64,000 bases of DNA from the NCBI GenBank assembly GCA_947258565.1, contig CAMYJB010000002.1, positions 209,868 to 273,867 of the forward strand, in the 5' to 3' direction. Below the pieces are notes generated by a model. It was not told the DNA's origin. It searched no databases and saw nothing but the letters and a program-made list of their open reading frames with translations. The translations under genes were made by a program, and so were the position numbers. Position 1 is the first letter of the stretch. Each line of letters opens with the position of its first letter. Origin of the DNA: an uncultured Woeseiaceae bacterium. Lineage in GTDB: Bacteria > Pseudomonadota > Gammaproteobacteria > Steroidobacterales > Woeseiaceae. Below are positions 20,535-29,193 of the stretch, piece by piece.

Positions 20535-22643
20535 ATGAACGACAAGATTGCGGCGCTGGTTTTCTGCGCTGTTCCTGCAAGCCTCCTGCTCGTGGTGCCG
20601 GGCGCGGCGCCCGCACAAGCCATCGAGGAAATCATCGTAACGGCCGATTTCCGTGAGCGGCCGGCAAGCGAGATGCCTGCGAGCGTCACGGTTCTCGATG
20701 CCGACGCGGTCGAGCAACTCGCCGTGCAGCATTTCGAGGAACTGATCAACGTCGTACCGAACCTGAACTGGTCGGGCGACGGCCATCGTGCACGGTATCT
20801 GCAGATTCGCGGCGTGGGTGAGCTGGAGCAATACCAGGGCGCGCCCAACCCTTCCGTCGGCTTCCTGATCGACGACATCGATTTCAGCGGCATCGGCACC
20901 ATTGCGACGACGTTCGATATAGAGCGCATCGAGGTGCTGCGCGGTCCCCAGGGCACCCGCTATGGCGCGAATGCGCTGGCGGGACTCGTCTACGTGCAGA
21001 GCGCCCTGCCGACGGCTGAGCGCGAAGGACGCGTGCAGCTGACCGCCGGCGGCGACGATACACTGGCGGGCGGCATCGCGCTTGGTGGCCCGCTCGGTGC
21101 GGACGAGGCGCTCCTGTTTCGGGTCAGCGCCCACCACCACGAGAGCAACGGCTTCCGGGACAACGCGTATCTCGGTCGTGACGATACCAACGGCCGCGAC
21201 GAGTCGACCATTCGCGGCCGGCTGCGCTGGCTGCCGGCGGACACGTTGTCGGCGGATCTTGCCGTACTGTACGCGGACGTCGAAAACGGCTACGACGCGT
21301 TTGCCATCGACAACAGCCTGACCATGCTTTCGGACAAGCCCGGTACGGACGCGCAACAAAGCCTCGGGGGCTCGCTGCGTATCGAGTGGTCGGCGCCGAC
21401 ATGGGCATCGTTCACGTCGATAACCGCGGTCGCCGATTCGGACATCAATTTCGATTTCGACGCGGACTGGGGCAACGACGAAAGCTGGGCGCCCGTGACC
21501 TACGATTTCATATCGCTGAGCGATCGGTCACGTCGCACCTTCAGCCAGGAGTTCCGTCTGGCCTCCAGCGAAGCGGGCCGCATCTTCGGCGGCACGACCG
21601 ACTGGCTCGCAGGCGTCTACCTGCTCGATCTGGAGGACGAGCTGCTGACGATCAATCAGGGTGAGTACTTCGACCCGGGATTCGATTTCGCGGATAGCCT
21701 CGACGACGCTTTCGGTAGCGCTTATGAAGCGCGCAATATCGCCGCATTCGGGCAACTCGACGCGAATCTCGGCGCGGCGACTCGCTTGAGCGTCGGGTTG
21801 AGACTGGAGCGGCGGACGAGCGACTATGCCGATACGGCAGGCCTGCAGGCGGGGCCGTCGGAGACCATGACGGGCGGGGATATCACGCTGAGCCACGATC
21901 ATTCCGGCGAGCTGACGAGTTTCGTGAGTCTCTCCAAGGGTTACAAGGCAGGTGGCTTCAATCTCGGCATCGTGCCGGACGACCGGCGCGAGTTCGACGC
22001 GGAGACCTTATGGAACCTCGAGGCCGGCATCAAGTCGTCGCTGCTCGATGGTGCCATGGCGCTGAATGTTTCCGCGTTCTACAGCCGCCGCGATGACCAG
22101 CAGGTGCGCACGTCATTCCAGTTGATCCCGGGTGACCCGGCATCGTTCGTATTCCTCACCGACAACGCTGCCGAGGGGCGGACGCTGGGGCTGGAAGCAG
22201 AACTCCGCTGGGCGATAGGCGATACGCTGGACCTGTACGCCAATGTCGGCCTGCTCGACGCGGAGTTCGAGGAATTCGTGACCGCGCAGGTCGACCTGAG
22301 CGGCCGCGCCCAGGCGCACGCGCCGGACTATACGCTCGCCGCCGGCGCCAGTTACCGGCATCCGGGCGGCCTGTTCGCACGCCTCGACGTTAGCGCTCGC
22401 GACGCTTTCTATTTCGACGTCAGTCACGACCAGGCGTCGCAAGCTTATGAACTGGCAAATGCGCGGCTCGGCTACCAGGCAGACAACTGGTCGGTGCAGC
22501 TATGGGCGCGTAATCTGTTCGACCGTCATTACGCCGTGCGCGGTTTCTACTTCGGCAACGAGCCGCCGGAATTCCCGAATAAGCTCTACACGCGGGCAGG
22601 TGATTCTCGCCAGCTCGGCGTCACCTTTGATATGAGTTTCTAG
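20535..22643 (+). CDS. TonB-dependent receptor, predicted thiamine (derivative) uptake
   Basis: Signal peptide, IEEIIVTADFRERP, plug RIEVLRGPQGTRYGANALAGLVYV, C-term GVTFDMSF; directly downstream of TPP riboswitch. Confidence 0.93.
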   Translation: MNDKIAALVFCAVPASLLLVVPGAAPAQAIEEIIVTADFRERPASEMPASVTVLDADAVEQLAVQHFEELINVVPNLNWSGDGHRARYLQIRGVGELEQYQGAPNPSVGFLIDDIDFSGIGTIATTFDIERIEVLRGPQGTRYGANALAGLVYVQSALPTAEREGRVQLTAGGDDTLAGGIALGGPLGADEALLFRVSAHHHESNGFRDNAYLGRDDTNGRDESTIRGRLRWLPADTLSADLAVLYADVENGYDAFAIDNSLTMLSDKPGTDAQQSLGGSLRIEWSAPTWASFTSITAVADSDINFDFDADWGNDESWAPVTYDFISLSDRSRRTFSQEFRLASSEAGRIFGGTTDWLAGVYLLDLEDELLTINQGEYFDPGFDFADSLDDAFGSAYEARNIAAFGQLDANLGAATRLSVGLRLERRTSDYADTAGLQAGPSETMTGGDITLSHDHSGELTSFVSLSKGYKAGGFNLGIVPDDRREFDAETLWNLEAGIKSSLLDGAMALNVSAFYSRRDDQQVRTSFQLIPGDPASFVFLTDNAAEGRTLGLEAELRWAIGDTLDLYANVGLLDAEFEEFVTAQVDLSGRAQAHAPDYTLAAGASYRHPGGLFARLDVSARDAFYFDVSHDQASQAYELANARLGYQADNWSVQLWARNLFDRHYAVRGFYFGNEPPEFPNKLYTRAGDSRQLGVTFDMSF

Positions 22644-22656
22644 AGAGGTTCCCGTC

Positions 22657-22905
22657 ATGAAGGTCGCTGTCGACATCAGTCTCTATCCGCTGGACGCGGA
22701 TTTCATCCCGCCGATCAAGGACGTGATCGAGCGTCTCAACAGCCACTCGGGCGTGGAGGTCGTGACCAATCCGATGAGCACCCAGGTCCGCGGCGAGTAT
22801 GCCGAGGTAATGGCCGCCCTGACCGCCGAGATCGGCACGACCTTCGAGCGGGTGCCCAAAGCGGTGTTTGCCATCCGGATCCTGAACAACCCGGTGGCGG
22901 GCTGA
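22657..22905 (+). CDS. YkoF/MTH1187-like thiamine-binding protein
   Basis: 82 aa MKVAVDISLYPLDADFIPPIKDVIERLNSHSGVEVVTNPMSTQVRGEYAEVMAALTAEIG; in TPP-regulated operon. Confidence 0.75.
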   Translation: MKVAVDISLYPLDADFIPPIKDVIERLNSHSGVEVVTNPMSTQVRGEYAEVMAALTAEIGTTFERVPKAVFAIRILNNPVAG

Positions 22906-22912
22906 CGCACAG

Positions 22913-23521
22913 GTGACAGGTCTCTGGTTGGCGATCGCCGCCGAGGCGCGGGAACTCGCGCCGCTCGAGGTCATCGCCGTGGCCGCCGCAATCGCCTACC
23001 TGCTGCTGGCGATCCGCCAGAATATCTGGTGCTGGCTGGGCGCCGGGATCAGCACCGCTATTTACGTCTACCTTTTCTTCGACGCGAAACTCTACATGGA
23101 GTCGGCGCTGAACCTGTTCTATTTCGCGATGGCCGTCTACGGCTGGTCCGTGTGGTATTTCGGGCGGTCCGGCGGCGGGGAACTGCCGGTATCGGTGTGG
23201 GGGCAACGCGTGCACCGGATCGCGATCACGTCGATCATTGCGGCAAGCATCGTCAGCGGCTATCTGCTCGCACGTTACTCTGACGCCGTGTATCCGTATA
23301 TCGATTCAATGACGACCTGGGGAGCAATCTGGGCGACGTTCCTGGTCGCGCGAAAAGTCCTCGAAAACTGGTGGTACTGGCTCGTCATCGATGCCGCGTC
23401 GGTCGTCATCTACTGGTCCCGGGACCTGCAGCTTACGGCGCTGCTTTTTGTGGTTTATCTCGTGATGATCCCGTTCGGGCTGATTGCCTGGCGCCGTTCC
23501 TGGCAGGAGCAGGCCGTGTGA
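22913..23521 (+). CDS. pnuT: PnuC-family transporter, predicted thiamine transporter PnuT
   Basis: WLAIAAEARELAPLEVIAVAAAIAYLLLAIRQNIWCWLGAGISTAIYVYLFFDAKLYMESALNLFYFAMAVYGW; specificity from operon context. Confidence 0.82.
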   Translation: MTGLWLAIAAEARELAPLEVIAVAAAIAYLLLAIRQNIWCWLGAGISTAIYVYLFFDAKLYMESALNLFYFAMAVYGWSVWYFGRSGGGELPVSVWGQRVHRIAITSIIAASIVSGYLLARYSDAVYPYIDSMTTWGAIWATFLVARKVLENWWYWLVIDAASVVIYWSRDLQLTALLFVVYLVMIPFGLIAWRRSWQEQAV

Positions 23522-24291
23522 ACGCGGATACCGATCCCGCAGCAGTCCTCGCGGCCATTCCGGGCTGGCGAGGCGCATCGTTCCGCGAATTGCCGGGAGG
23601 GCTGACCAACAGGACGCTGTTCGTTGAAAAGAACGGCCGGCGTGCGGTTCTCAAGATCGATCCGTCGCCGCGGCTGCCGCCGTACATTCCGCGGCGGGAC
23701 GAAGCCCGCATCCAGGAACGGGCCGCCGCCATCGGCCGCGCAAACAGCGTGCTGTACGTGGACGACACCGTATTGCTGGCCGAGTGGGCGGACGGCAAGG
23801 TCTGGACACGTGCCTGCTTCGAAGACGACGACAATCTCCGGCGCCTTGCGCAGGCGTTACGAGAGGTGCATGGACTGCCGTTGACAGGGACCATCTTCGA
23901 CCTGCAGGCAGCCGCGCGCCAGTACGCAGGACAACTGAGCGCGGCGGATCGCGGCGAGGCGGAACCACACCTTGGCCTTATCGAGTCGATGCCGGGGCCG
24001 ACGAAGCTTTGCTGCTGTCACAACGACCTGGTTGCCGAAAACATCATCGCCACGCCGCGGGTCCGCTTCCTCGACTGGGAGTATGCCTGCGACAACGAGC
24101 CACTGTTCGATATCGCGGTCGTCGTCGCTCATCATGGTCTTTCCGATCGCCAGGCCGGGGCGCTTCTGGATGCCTACTTCGATGGCGACGGCTCGGCGTG
24201 GCGCGAGCCGCTCGCTGCGCAGATGCGCCTTTATGACGCCTTATACTGGCTGTGGGCGGCCGCCAATGCTTCTCCAGCTCAGGATGAATAG
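23518..24291 (+). CDS. Phosphotransferase (APH/choline-kinase fold), predicted thiamine kinase
   Basis: CCCHNDLVAENIIATPRVRFLDWEYACDNEPLFDIAVVVAHH; GTG start overlapping pnuT stop. Confidence 0.78.
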   Translation: MNADTDPAAVLAAIPGWRGASFRELPGGLTNRTLFVEKNGRRAVLKIDPSPRLPPYIPRRDEARIQERAAAIGRANSVLYVDDTVLLAEWADGKVWTRACFEDDDNLRRLAQALREVHGLPLTGTIFDLQAAARQYAGQLSAADRGEAEPHLGLIESMPGPTKLCCCHNDLVAENIIATPRVRFLDWEYACDNEPLFDIAVVVAHHGLSDRQAGALLDAYFDGDGSAWREPLAAQMRLYDALYWLWAAANASPAQDE

Positions 24292-24630
24292 CACCAGGAA
24301 TACGAGGTCCGCGTAGGCCCAGGGTACCCACATCGACGGGATGCCGGTCGTAAACAGGTACCAGAATGCCAGGGAACAATAGGCAAATTTAAGTCCGCAA
24401 CCGTACAGGATTAGTTCGCGGTTCCTGACCGGATCCATCGCGATCCTGTAGAACATGATCGCGAACAGGATCAGCAGCATTGCAGGGAACTGGACGTAGG
24501 CCATGTGATTCGGTGGTTCGACGCCGTACATCGCGAAGATGCTCGCGGGCGCGATGATGAATGCAATGCCGAGTACGCCGTCGTAGGCGGCCGCGAGAAG
24601 GAAAAAGGGTCGAATCCAGGTTTCTTTCAT
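24241..24630 (-). CDS. Small 4-TM hypothetical membrane protein
   Basis: 129 aa MKETWIRPFFLLAAAYDGVLGIAFIIAP... hydrophobic; start overlaps end of the radical SAM gene. Confidence 0.65.
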   Translation of the reverse strand: MKETWIRPFFLLAAAYDGVLGIAFIIAPASIFAMYGVEPPNHMAYVQFPAMLLILFAIMFYRIAMDPVRNRELILYGCGLKFAYCSLAFWYLFTTGIPSMWVPWAYADLVFLVLFILSWRSIGGRPQPV

Positions 24631-25967
24631 GATGCACCCCCCAGGTACATTTGCTCGGTCTTTTTTCGTTGACGGAGCTTGCTGATGTAGGCACGTCGCC
24701 GTGCCTTTGTTGCCGCATCGCCGTATAAATCCCTCGCCAGCGATACGAAATTTGTTTCCAGTTCATGGACGCTCATTCGATCCGGTCGGAAGTTGACGTC
24801 GAACAGCGTGCAGAGGTCCCACGCGGTGTCATCGAGCAGTCTGCCTTCGCGCTGCAAACGCAGATACAGCGGCGTTCCGGGGAATGCGGTCTGGATCGTA
24901 ATCTGGACCTCGTAGAGTCCACTTGCATGAACGAAATCGCGCACCTGGTCGAAGCTTTCCGTGCCGGTGCCGTCGAGACCGAGGACGAAACAGCCATTTA
25001 CACTGATCCCGTGGCTCTGAATCCGGTCGATCGCGGCCATGTAGGTGTCGACTTGCTTCGCTTTCCAGTCCGATTTCTGCTCGATTCCGTGCAGCCCTTC
25101 GATGGTCGGGCTTTCCAGGCCGATCAGTACCTGGGCGCAGCCGCTATCCCGCATGAGGGCGAGAAGTTCGTCGTCCCGGGCAATGGAAATATCGCTTTCC
25201 GTGAACCAGCGCACGCCTTCGCCGGCCATCGCACGCATCAGTTTCTTGGCGTCCTTTCTGTTGACGAAACTGTTGTCGTCGGCAAACTCGATAAAGGGAT
25301 CCGGCCAAAGTTCCTTTATGCGGCGGATTTCAGACACGACCTTGTCGACCGGCTTGACCCGGAACCCCGGTGACAAGCGAATCGAGGCGGCGCAGAACTC
25401 GCAGTCGAAAGGGCATCCCCGCTGCGTCTGCACCGTGAGCCTGTTGTATCGTTGCGGGTCGAGCAGTTCGAAGCGCGGCATCGGCGCGCCCGCGAGATTG
25501 AACGGTGTACCACGGGCGTCATAAATGGCCCGGAGCTGGCGGCGTTTCACATCGCGCACCACTGCGGGCCAGACCGGCTCACCTTCGCCAAGCACGATAC
25601 AGTCCGCATGTTGCAGCGCTTCGTCGGGCAAAGCTGTCACGTGCAGCCCGCCGAGTATGACGATGACCCCGGCCGAGCGAAATCGATCGGCGAGTTCGTA
25701 TGCCTCGTTAATTTGTGCGGAGTAGGAAGAGATTGCGACGACATCGTAATCACCGGGCAATGAATCGAGTGTCGCGATGTCCTCGACTTCCTGGTAGTCG
25801 ACGTCGACGTCACTGTCGGTCATTCCGGCGAGTGTGAGAAGACCGAGACTCGGCAGCGAAGCGATCGTCCTGTTGCGTTCCACGAACCCGGGAAGCGTCA
25901 GACCGAGTCGCGTCAACTCCTCGTTATGAGCCCGGACGCCGCTCATCGCGACCAGGCCCAGTCTCAT
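24627..25967 (-). CDS. B12-binding domain radical SAM protein
   Basis: QRGCPFDCEFCAAS (CxxxCxxC), preceding cobalamin-binding-like domain VVAISSYSAQINEAYELADRFRSAGVIVILGGLHVTALPDEAL; ATGA overlap with upstream gene. Confidence 0.9.
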   Translation of the reverse strand: MRLGLVAMSGVRAHNEELTRLGLTLPGFVERNRTIASLPSLGLLTLAGMTDSDVDVDYQEVEDIATLDSLPGDYDVVAISSYSAQINEAYELADRFRSAGVIVILGGLHVTALPDEALQHADCIVLGEGEPVWPAVVRDVKRRQLRAIYDARGTPFNLAGAPMPRFELLDPQRYNRLTVQTQRGCPFDCEFCAASIRLSPGFRVKPVDKVVSEIRRIKELWPDPFIEFADDNSFVNRKDAKKLMRAMAGEGVRWFTESDISIARDDELLALMRDSGCAQVLIGLESPTIEGLHGIEQKSDWKAKQVDTYMAAIDRIQSHGISVNGCFVLGLDGTGTESFDQVRDFVHASGLYEVQITIQTAFPGTPLYLRLQREGRLLDDTAWDLCTLFDVNFRPDRMSVHELETNFVSLARDLYGDAATKARRRAYISKLRQRKKTEQMYLGGAS

Positions 25968-26353
25968 TGGTACGGCCATCCAAGCAGGACAGGAATGATC
26001 CCGGCGAGCACTGCCAGCACCGGAATCGGAAACAGGTGACGTAACGGCTTCTTCCACGCCGCGAGGAAGCAGCACGCGGGCATCGCTATGACGGCGACAA
26101 GAAAACCGGCAGACGCGATACGGGTGTGAGTCGGTGGTAGCGAGACTGCTGTCAGAGTCAGGCCAAAAAGCAGATTTAGGAAGCCGATTCCGAAGAAGGA
26201 AATATGGCCCAGGCGCAGCATTCGCCGGCGGAATGACCCATAACCACCCGCCCAGCCGTCACGGTCAAAGAAGAGACCGAGTACCGCGCCCGATACCGCT
26301 CCGGACAGCATCGCTATCCAACCCACGAAGATGCTCAGGCTTGCGATTTCCAT
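25964..26353 (-). CDS. Hypothetical membrane protein
   Basis: Several hydrophobic segments; translationally coupled (ATGA) to radical SAM gene. Confidence 0.6.
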   Translation of the reverse strand: MEIASLSIFVGWIAMLSGAVSGAVLGLFFDRDGWAGGYGSFRRRMLRLGHISFFGIGFLNLLFGLTLTAVSLPPTHTRIASAGFLVAVIAMPACCFLAAWKKPLRHLFPIPVLAVLAGIIPVLLGWPYQ

Positions 26354-26457
26354 GACATCCGCTCGTTCGCGCGGTCGCAAACAGTGGTCTCATGGTACCG
26401 CGTTACGAGTCTGATAAGTATCTTCGGAAATTACTGCTACGCTTTCAATCCGTCGAC

Positions 26458-27249
26458 TTACCAGCTGTTACGAAGTTCGCGCAGTTTCAGGAATACAGTG
26501 CGTGCATCAGGCCTTGCGCCGATTTCGGGATAGTCGTCATGCAGCTTGGCGATTACCGTTGAGTTGTCGAGGCGAAAGAAGGTGTTCATCTCGCGTTCCT
26601 GCGCCAGCGTCGTTACGAGTGCATCGGCCGGGTCCTGGTTCTCGTAGTCGCGAATCATCTGCCGCGCAACTTCGTTATCGGGCTCGCGATCGAGCGTAAA
26701 GCGCAGGTTGTTGATCAGGTAATCGTGTCCCGGGTAGACGAGCGTATCGTCGCGCAGCTTCGACAGCTGCTGGTCGAAGGTTTCGTACAGCTCGTCGGGA
26801 TGACCGCCGTTGTGACAGTTGCCGGCACCCGCATTGAACAGCGTGTCGCCGCTGAACAGCGCGGGCTGGTCGGTGTGAGACAGCAGGCATATGTGACTCA
26901 TCGTGTGCCCGGGCGTGTCCAGGCATTCCAGGTCTACAGTTACCCCCACCTTGATGATGTCACCGGCACCGACGCCGCGGTCCATGTTGGGTATGCGCCC
27001 GGCGGCGTTACTGTGCGCAATGATCTTTGCGCCTGTGGCCGCGACCAGGCCCTTATTGCCGCCGATGTGATCACCGTGCTCGTGCGTGTTGACAATCTGG
27101 GTGATGCGCCAGCCCCTGTCCTGGGCCACCACGAGGCACTTGCCGAAGTCGAGCGGGTCGATAGCAAGCGCATCCCCGGTTTCGGGGCACGCAACGACAT
27201 AGTTGAAGTTCCGGTACGCATTGCCGGTCCAGACCTGCTCCACGATCAT
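26458..27249 (-). CDS. gloB: MBL-fold hydrolase, hydroxyacylglutathione hydrolase-like
   Basis: NTHEHGDHIGGN metal motif; LECLDTPGHTMSHICLL; LFSGDTLFNAGAGNCHNGG; VYPGHDYL. Confidence 0.85.
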   Translation of the reverse strand: MIVEQVWTGNAYRNFNYVVACPETGDALAIDPLDFGKCLVVAQDRGWRITQIVNTHEHGDHIGGNKGLVAATGAKIIAHSNAAGRIPNMDRGVGAGDIIKVGVTVDLECLDTPGHTMSHICLLSHTDQPALFSGDTLFNAGAGNCHNGGHPDELYETFDQQLSKLRDDTLVYPGHDYLINNLRFTLDREPDNEVARQMIRDYENQDPADALVTTLAQEREMNTFFRLDNSTVIAKLHDDYPEIGARPDARTVFLKLRELRNSW

Positions 27250-27252
27250 CTG

Positions 27253-28905
27253 CTACTCCCCGGACTTGGCCGCATAAACGAGTTCCCCGCCGACCCACGT
27301 CTGCAATACCCGGATATCGTCGATTTCGCTGGCTGGTATTTGAAAATAATCGCGATCGACGACGATGAAATCGGCCCACTTGCCTCGCTCGAGGCTGCCC
27401 ATGCGGGTTTCCTGGTGTGCTGCGTAGGCCGCCGCGAGCGTGAACGAATGCAGCGCCTCGGCGCGGGTCATTGCCTGGTCGGCATACCAGCCGCCCTCCG
27501 GCATCCCTGCCCGGTCTTGCCTGGCGACGGCCGCGTAAAGGCCGTGAAACGGATTCGGCAGTTCGACCGGGAAGTCGGAGCCGCTCGCGATCACCGCACC
27601 GGAATCGAGCAGCCGGCGCCACGCATAGCCGCCCTTGATGCGCTGCGGCCCCACCCGGTCTTCCGCCATGTTCATGTCGCTCGTCGCGTGCACCGGCTGC
27701 ATGGACGCGATCACGCCGAGTTCGGCGAAGCGGGGAATATCGTCCGGCGCAATGATCTGGGCGTGCTCGACGCGGTTCCGTAGTGGCGAGCTCTTGCCAC
27801 CCTGCGCCCTGGCGAATGCATCGAGCGCCATGCGGTTGCCGAGATCACCGATCGCGTGGATGCCGACCTGGAAACCCTTGCGGTTCGCAAGCTGTACGAA
27901 TTCGTCGAGCTGCTGCTGGGTATAAAAGGGGAGCCCGCGATTCTCGGGGTCGTCGTCGTAGGCTTCGATCATGGCCGCACCGCGGCTGCCCAGAGCACCG
28001 TCCGAGTAGAGTTTCACGGCCGCAATGTCGAGGTGGTCGTTCCCGTAGCCCCGTATGGGCTCGGGGAATGCATCGAGGTTCGGGCCGCTGTCACTCAACA
28101 TCGCGTAGATACGCATATTGAGATTGCCGTCGTCGGCCATCGACAGGTACACCTCGGCCTCGGTCTTGTTGATTCCGGCGTCGTGGACGCCGGTGATGCC
28201 AAGCGCCAGCAGGCTGTCGATCGCGCTCGCGAAGGCTTCGCGAATCTCGCTTCGTGTCGGGTCGGGGACGTGTTTCTCGACCAGCGCCATCGCGTTATCG
28301 ATCAGGATTCCCGTGGCATTGCCCGCGCCGTCACGGATGATCTTGCCGCCAACAGGATCCGGCGTGTCTGCATCGATCCCGGCAATCTGCAGCGCCTTGC
28401 TGTTTGCCCAGCCCGCATGCCCGTCGATACGCCGCAGCCAGACCGGCCGGTCTGCAACAACGGCATCGATGTCCGCGGCGCTCGGGAACTCCTTGACTGG
28501 CCATAACACCTGGTTCCAGCCGCGGCCAAGGACCCAGCCGGTGCGGCGTCCGGCGGCGTACTCGCCGATGCGCTCGACGGCAGCCTCCACGCTCGCCGCA
28601 CCGAGAAGATTGAGGCTGAGGGCCAGGAAGCCCTGGCTGTAGACGTGTGCGTGGGCGTCGATCAGCCCGGGCAGCACGAATTTGCCGCCGCCGTCGATCC
28701 GATCGGCTTCGGCAATGCCCGCAAGCAGGGAATCGTCGCCGGTGGCGACGATTCTGCCGTCGGCGCCGACAATGAGCACGCTGAATTCACGGATGCCGTC
28801 GGCTGACGGCGTGTAGCCGATAACGTTGTGTATCGCGGTATTCGCGGAACCGACGAGGGTCCAGAAGATGCTGAGGGCAATCAGGAAGCGGGTGGCCTTG
28901 ATCAA
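27253..28905 (-). CDS. Exported amidohydrolase (YtcJ-like)
   Basis: LPGLIDAHAHVYSQG, GVHDAGI, GIHAIGDLGNRMALDAF, ASGSDFPVE; probable TTG start at 28905 with GGAG and signal sequence LIKATRFLIALSIFWTLVGSANT. Confidence 0.82.
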   Translation of the reverse strand: MIKATRFLIALSIFWTLVGSANTAIHNVIGYTPSADGIREFSVLIVGADGRIVATGDDSLLAGIAEADRIDGGGKFVLPGLIDAHAHVYSQGFLALSLNLLGAASVEAAVERIGEYAAGRRTGWVLGRGWNQVLWPVKEFPSAADIDAVVADRPVWLRRIDGHAGWANSKALQIAGIDADTPDPVGGKIIRDGAGNATGILIDNAMALVEKHVPDPTRSEIREAFASAIDSLLALGITGVHDAGINKTEAEVYLSMADDGNLNMRIYAMLSDSGPNLDAFPEPIRGYGNDHLDIAAVKLYSDGALGSRGAAMIEAYDDDPENRGLPFYTQQQLDEFVQLANRKGFQVGIHAIGDLGNRMALDAFARAQGGKSSPLRNRVEHAQIIAPDDIPRFAELGVIASMQPVHATSDMNMAEDRVGPQRIKGGYAWRRLLDSGAVIASGSDFPVELPNPFHGLYAAVARQDRAGMPEGGWYADQAMTRAEALHSFTLAAAYAAHQETRMGSLERGKWADFIVVDRDYFQIPASEIDDIRVLQTWVGGELVYAAKSGE

Positions 28906-29152
28906 GACAGTGGCTCCGATGGGAAATGTCGAGAATGTAGCAAAAATACCACAATTCGGCGAATGAGTACTCGTTTTGACATAGAAACGTTCTAAAATGT
29001 TGACAACATGAGGTACTTCTGCGAGTTTGTCGTTGCAATTGCGTCGTGTTTGAACAACATCTGGGCGGCGCAAGCATAGCCAGACACCTTCAGGTACGGC
29101 TTGGCGGGGGATTCAGGGGGCCAGGTACCACGTACGATACGTAGGTAGCGAG

Positions 29153-29180
29153 GGCGGTTCCGAGAGGAACCGCCTTTTTT
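29153..29180 (+). terminator. Rho-independent terminator upstream of CDF transporter
   Basis: GGCGGTTCC-gaga-GGAACCGCC followed by TTTTTT. Confidence 0.88.
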
Positions 29181-29193
29181 AGTTCCCTGGCGC

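Noticed and set aside
19592-20956. 454-aa minus-strand ORF across the TPP riboswitch
   Set aside because: Antisense to CaiB/BaiF, the riboswitch and the TonB receptor; Arg-rich, no domain.
26725-27783. 352-aa plus-strand ORF
   Set aside because: Antisense to the gloB-like and amidohydrolase genes with clear catalytic motifs.
29008-29180. c-di-GMP-I (GEMM) or cobalamin riboswitch identity for the CDF leader
   Set aside because: GTAGGTAGCGAGGGC and AGCCAGACACC are superficially similar to parts of those classes, but the diagnostic GGCAAACC, GGACGCAAAGCC and GCCACTG (B12 box) elements are absent.
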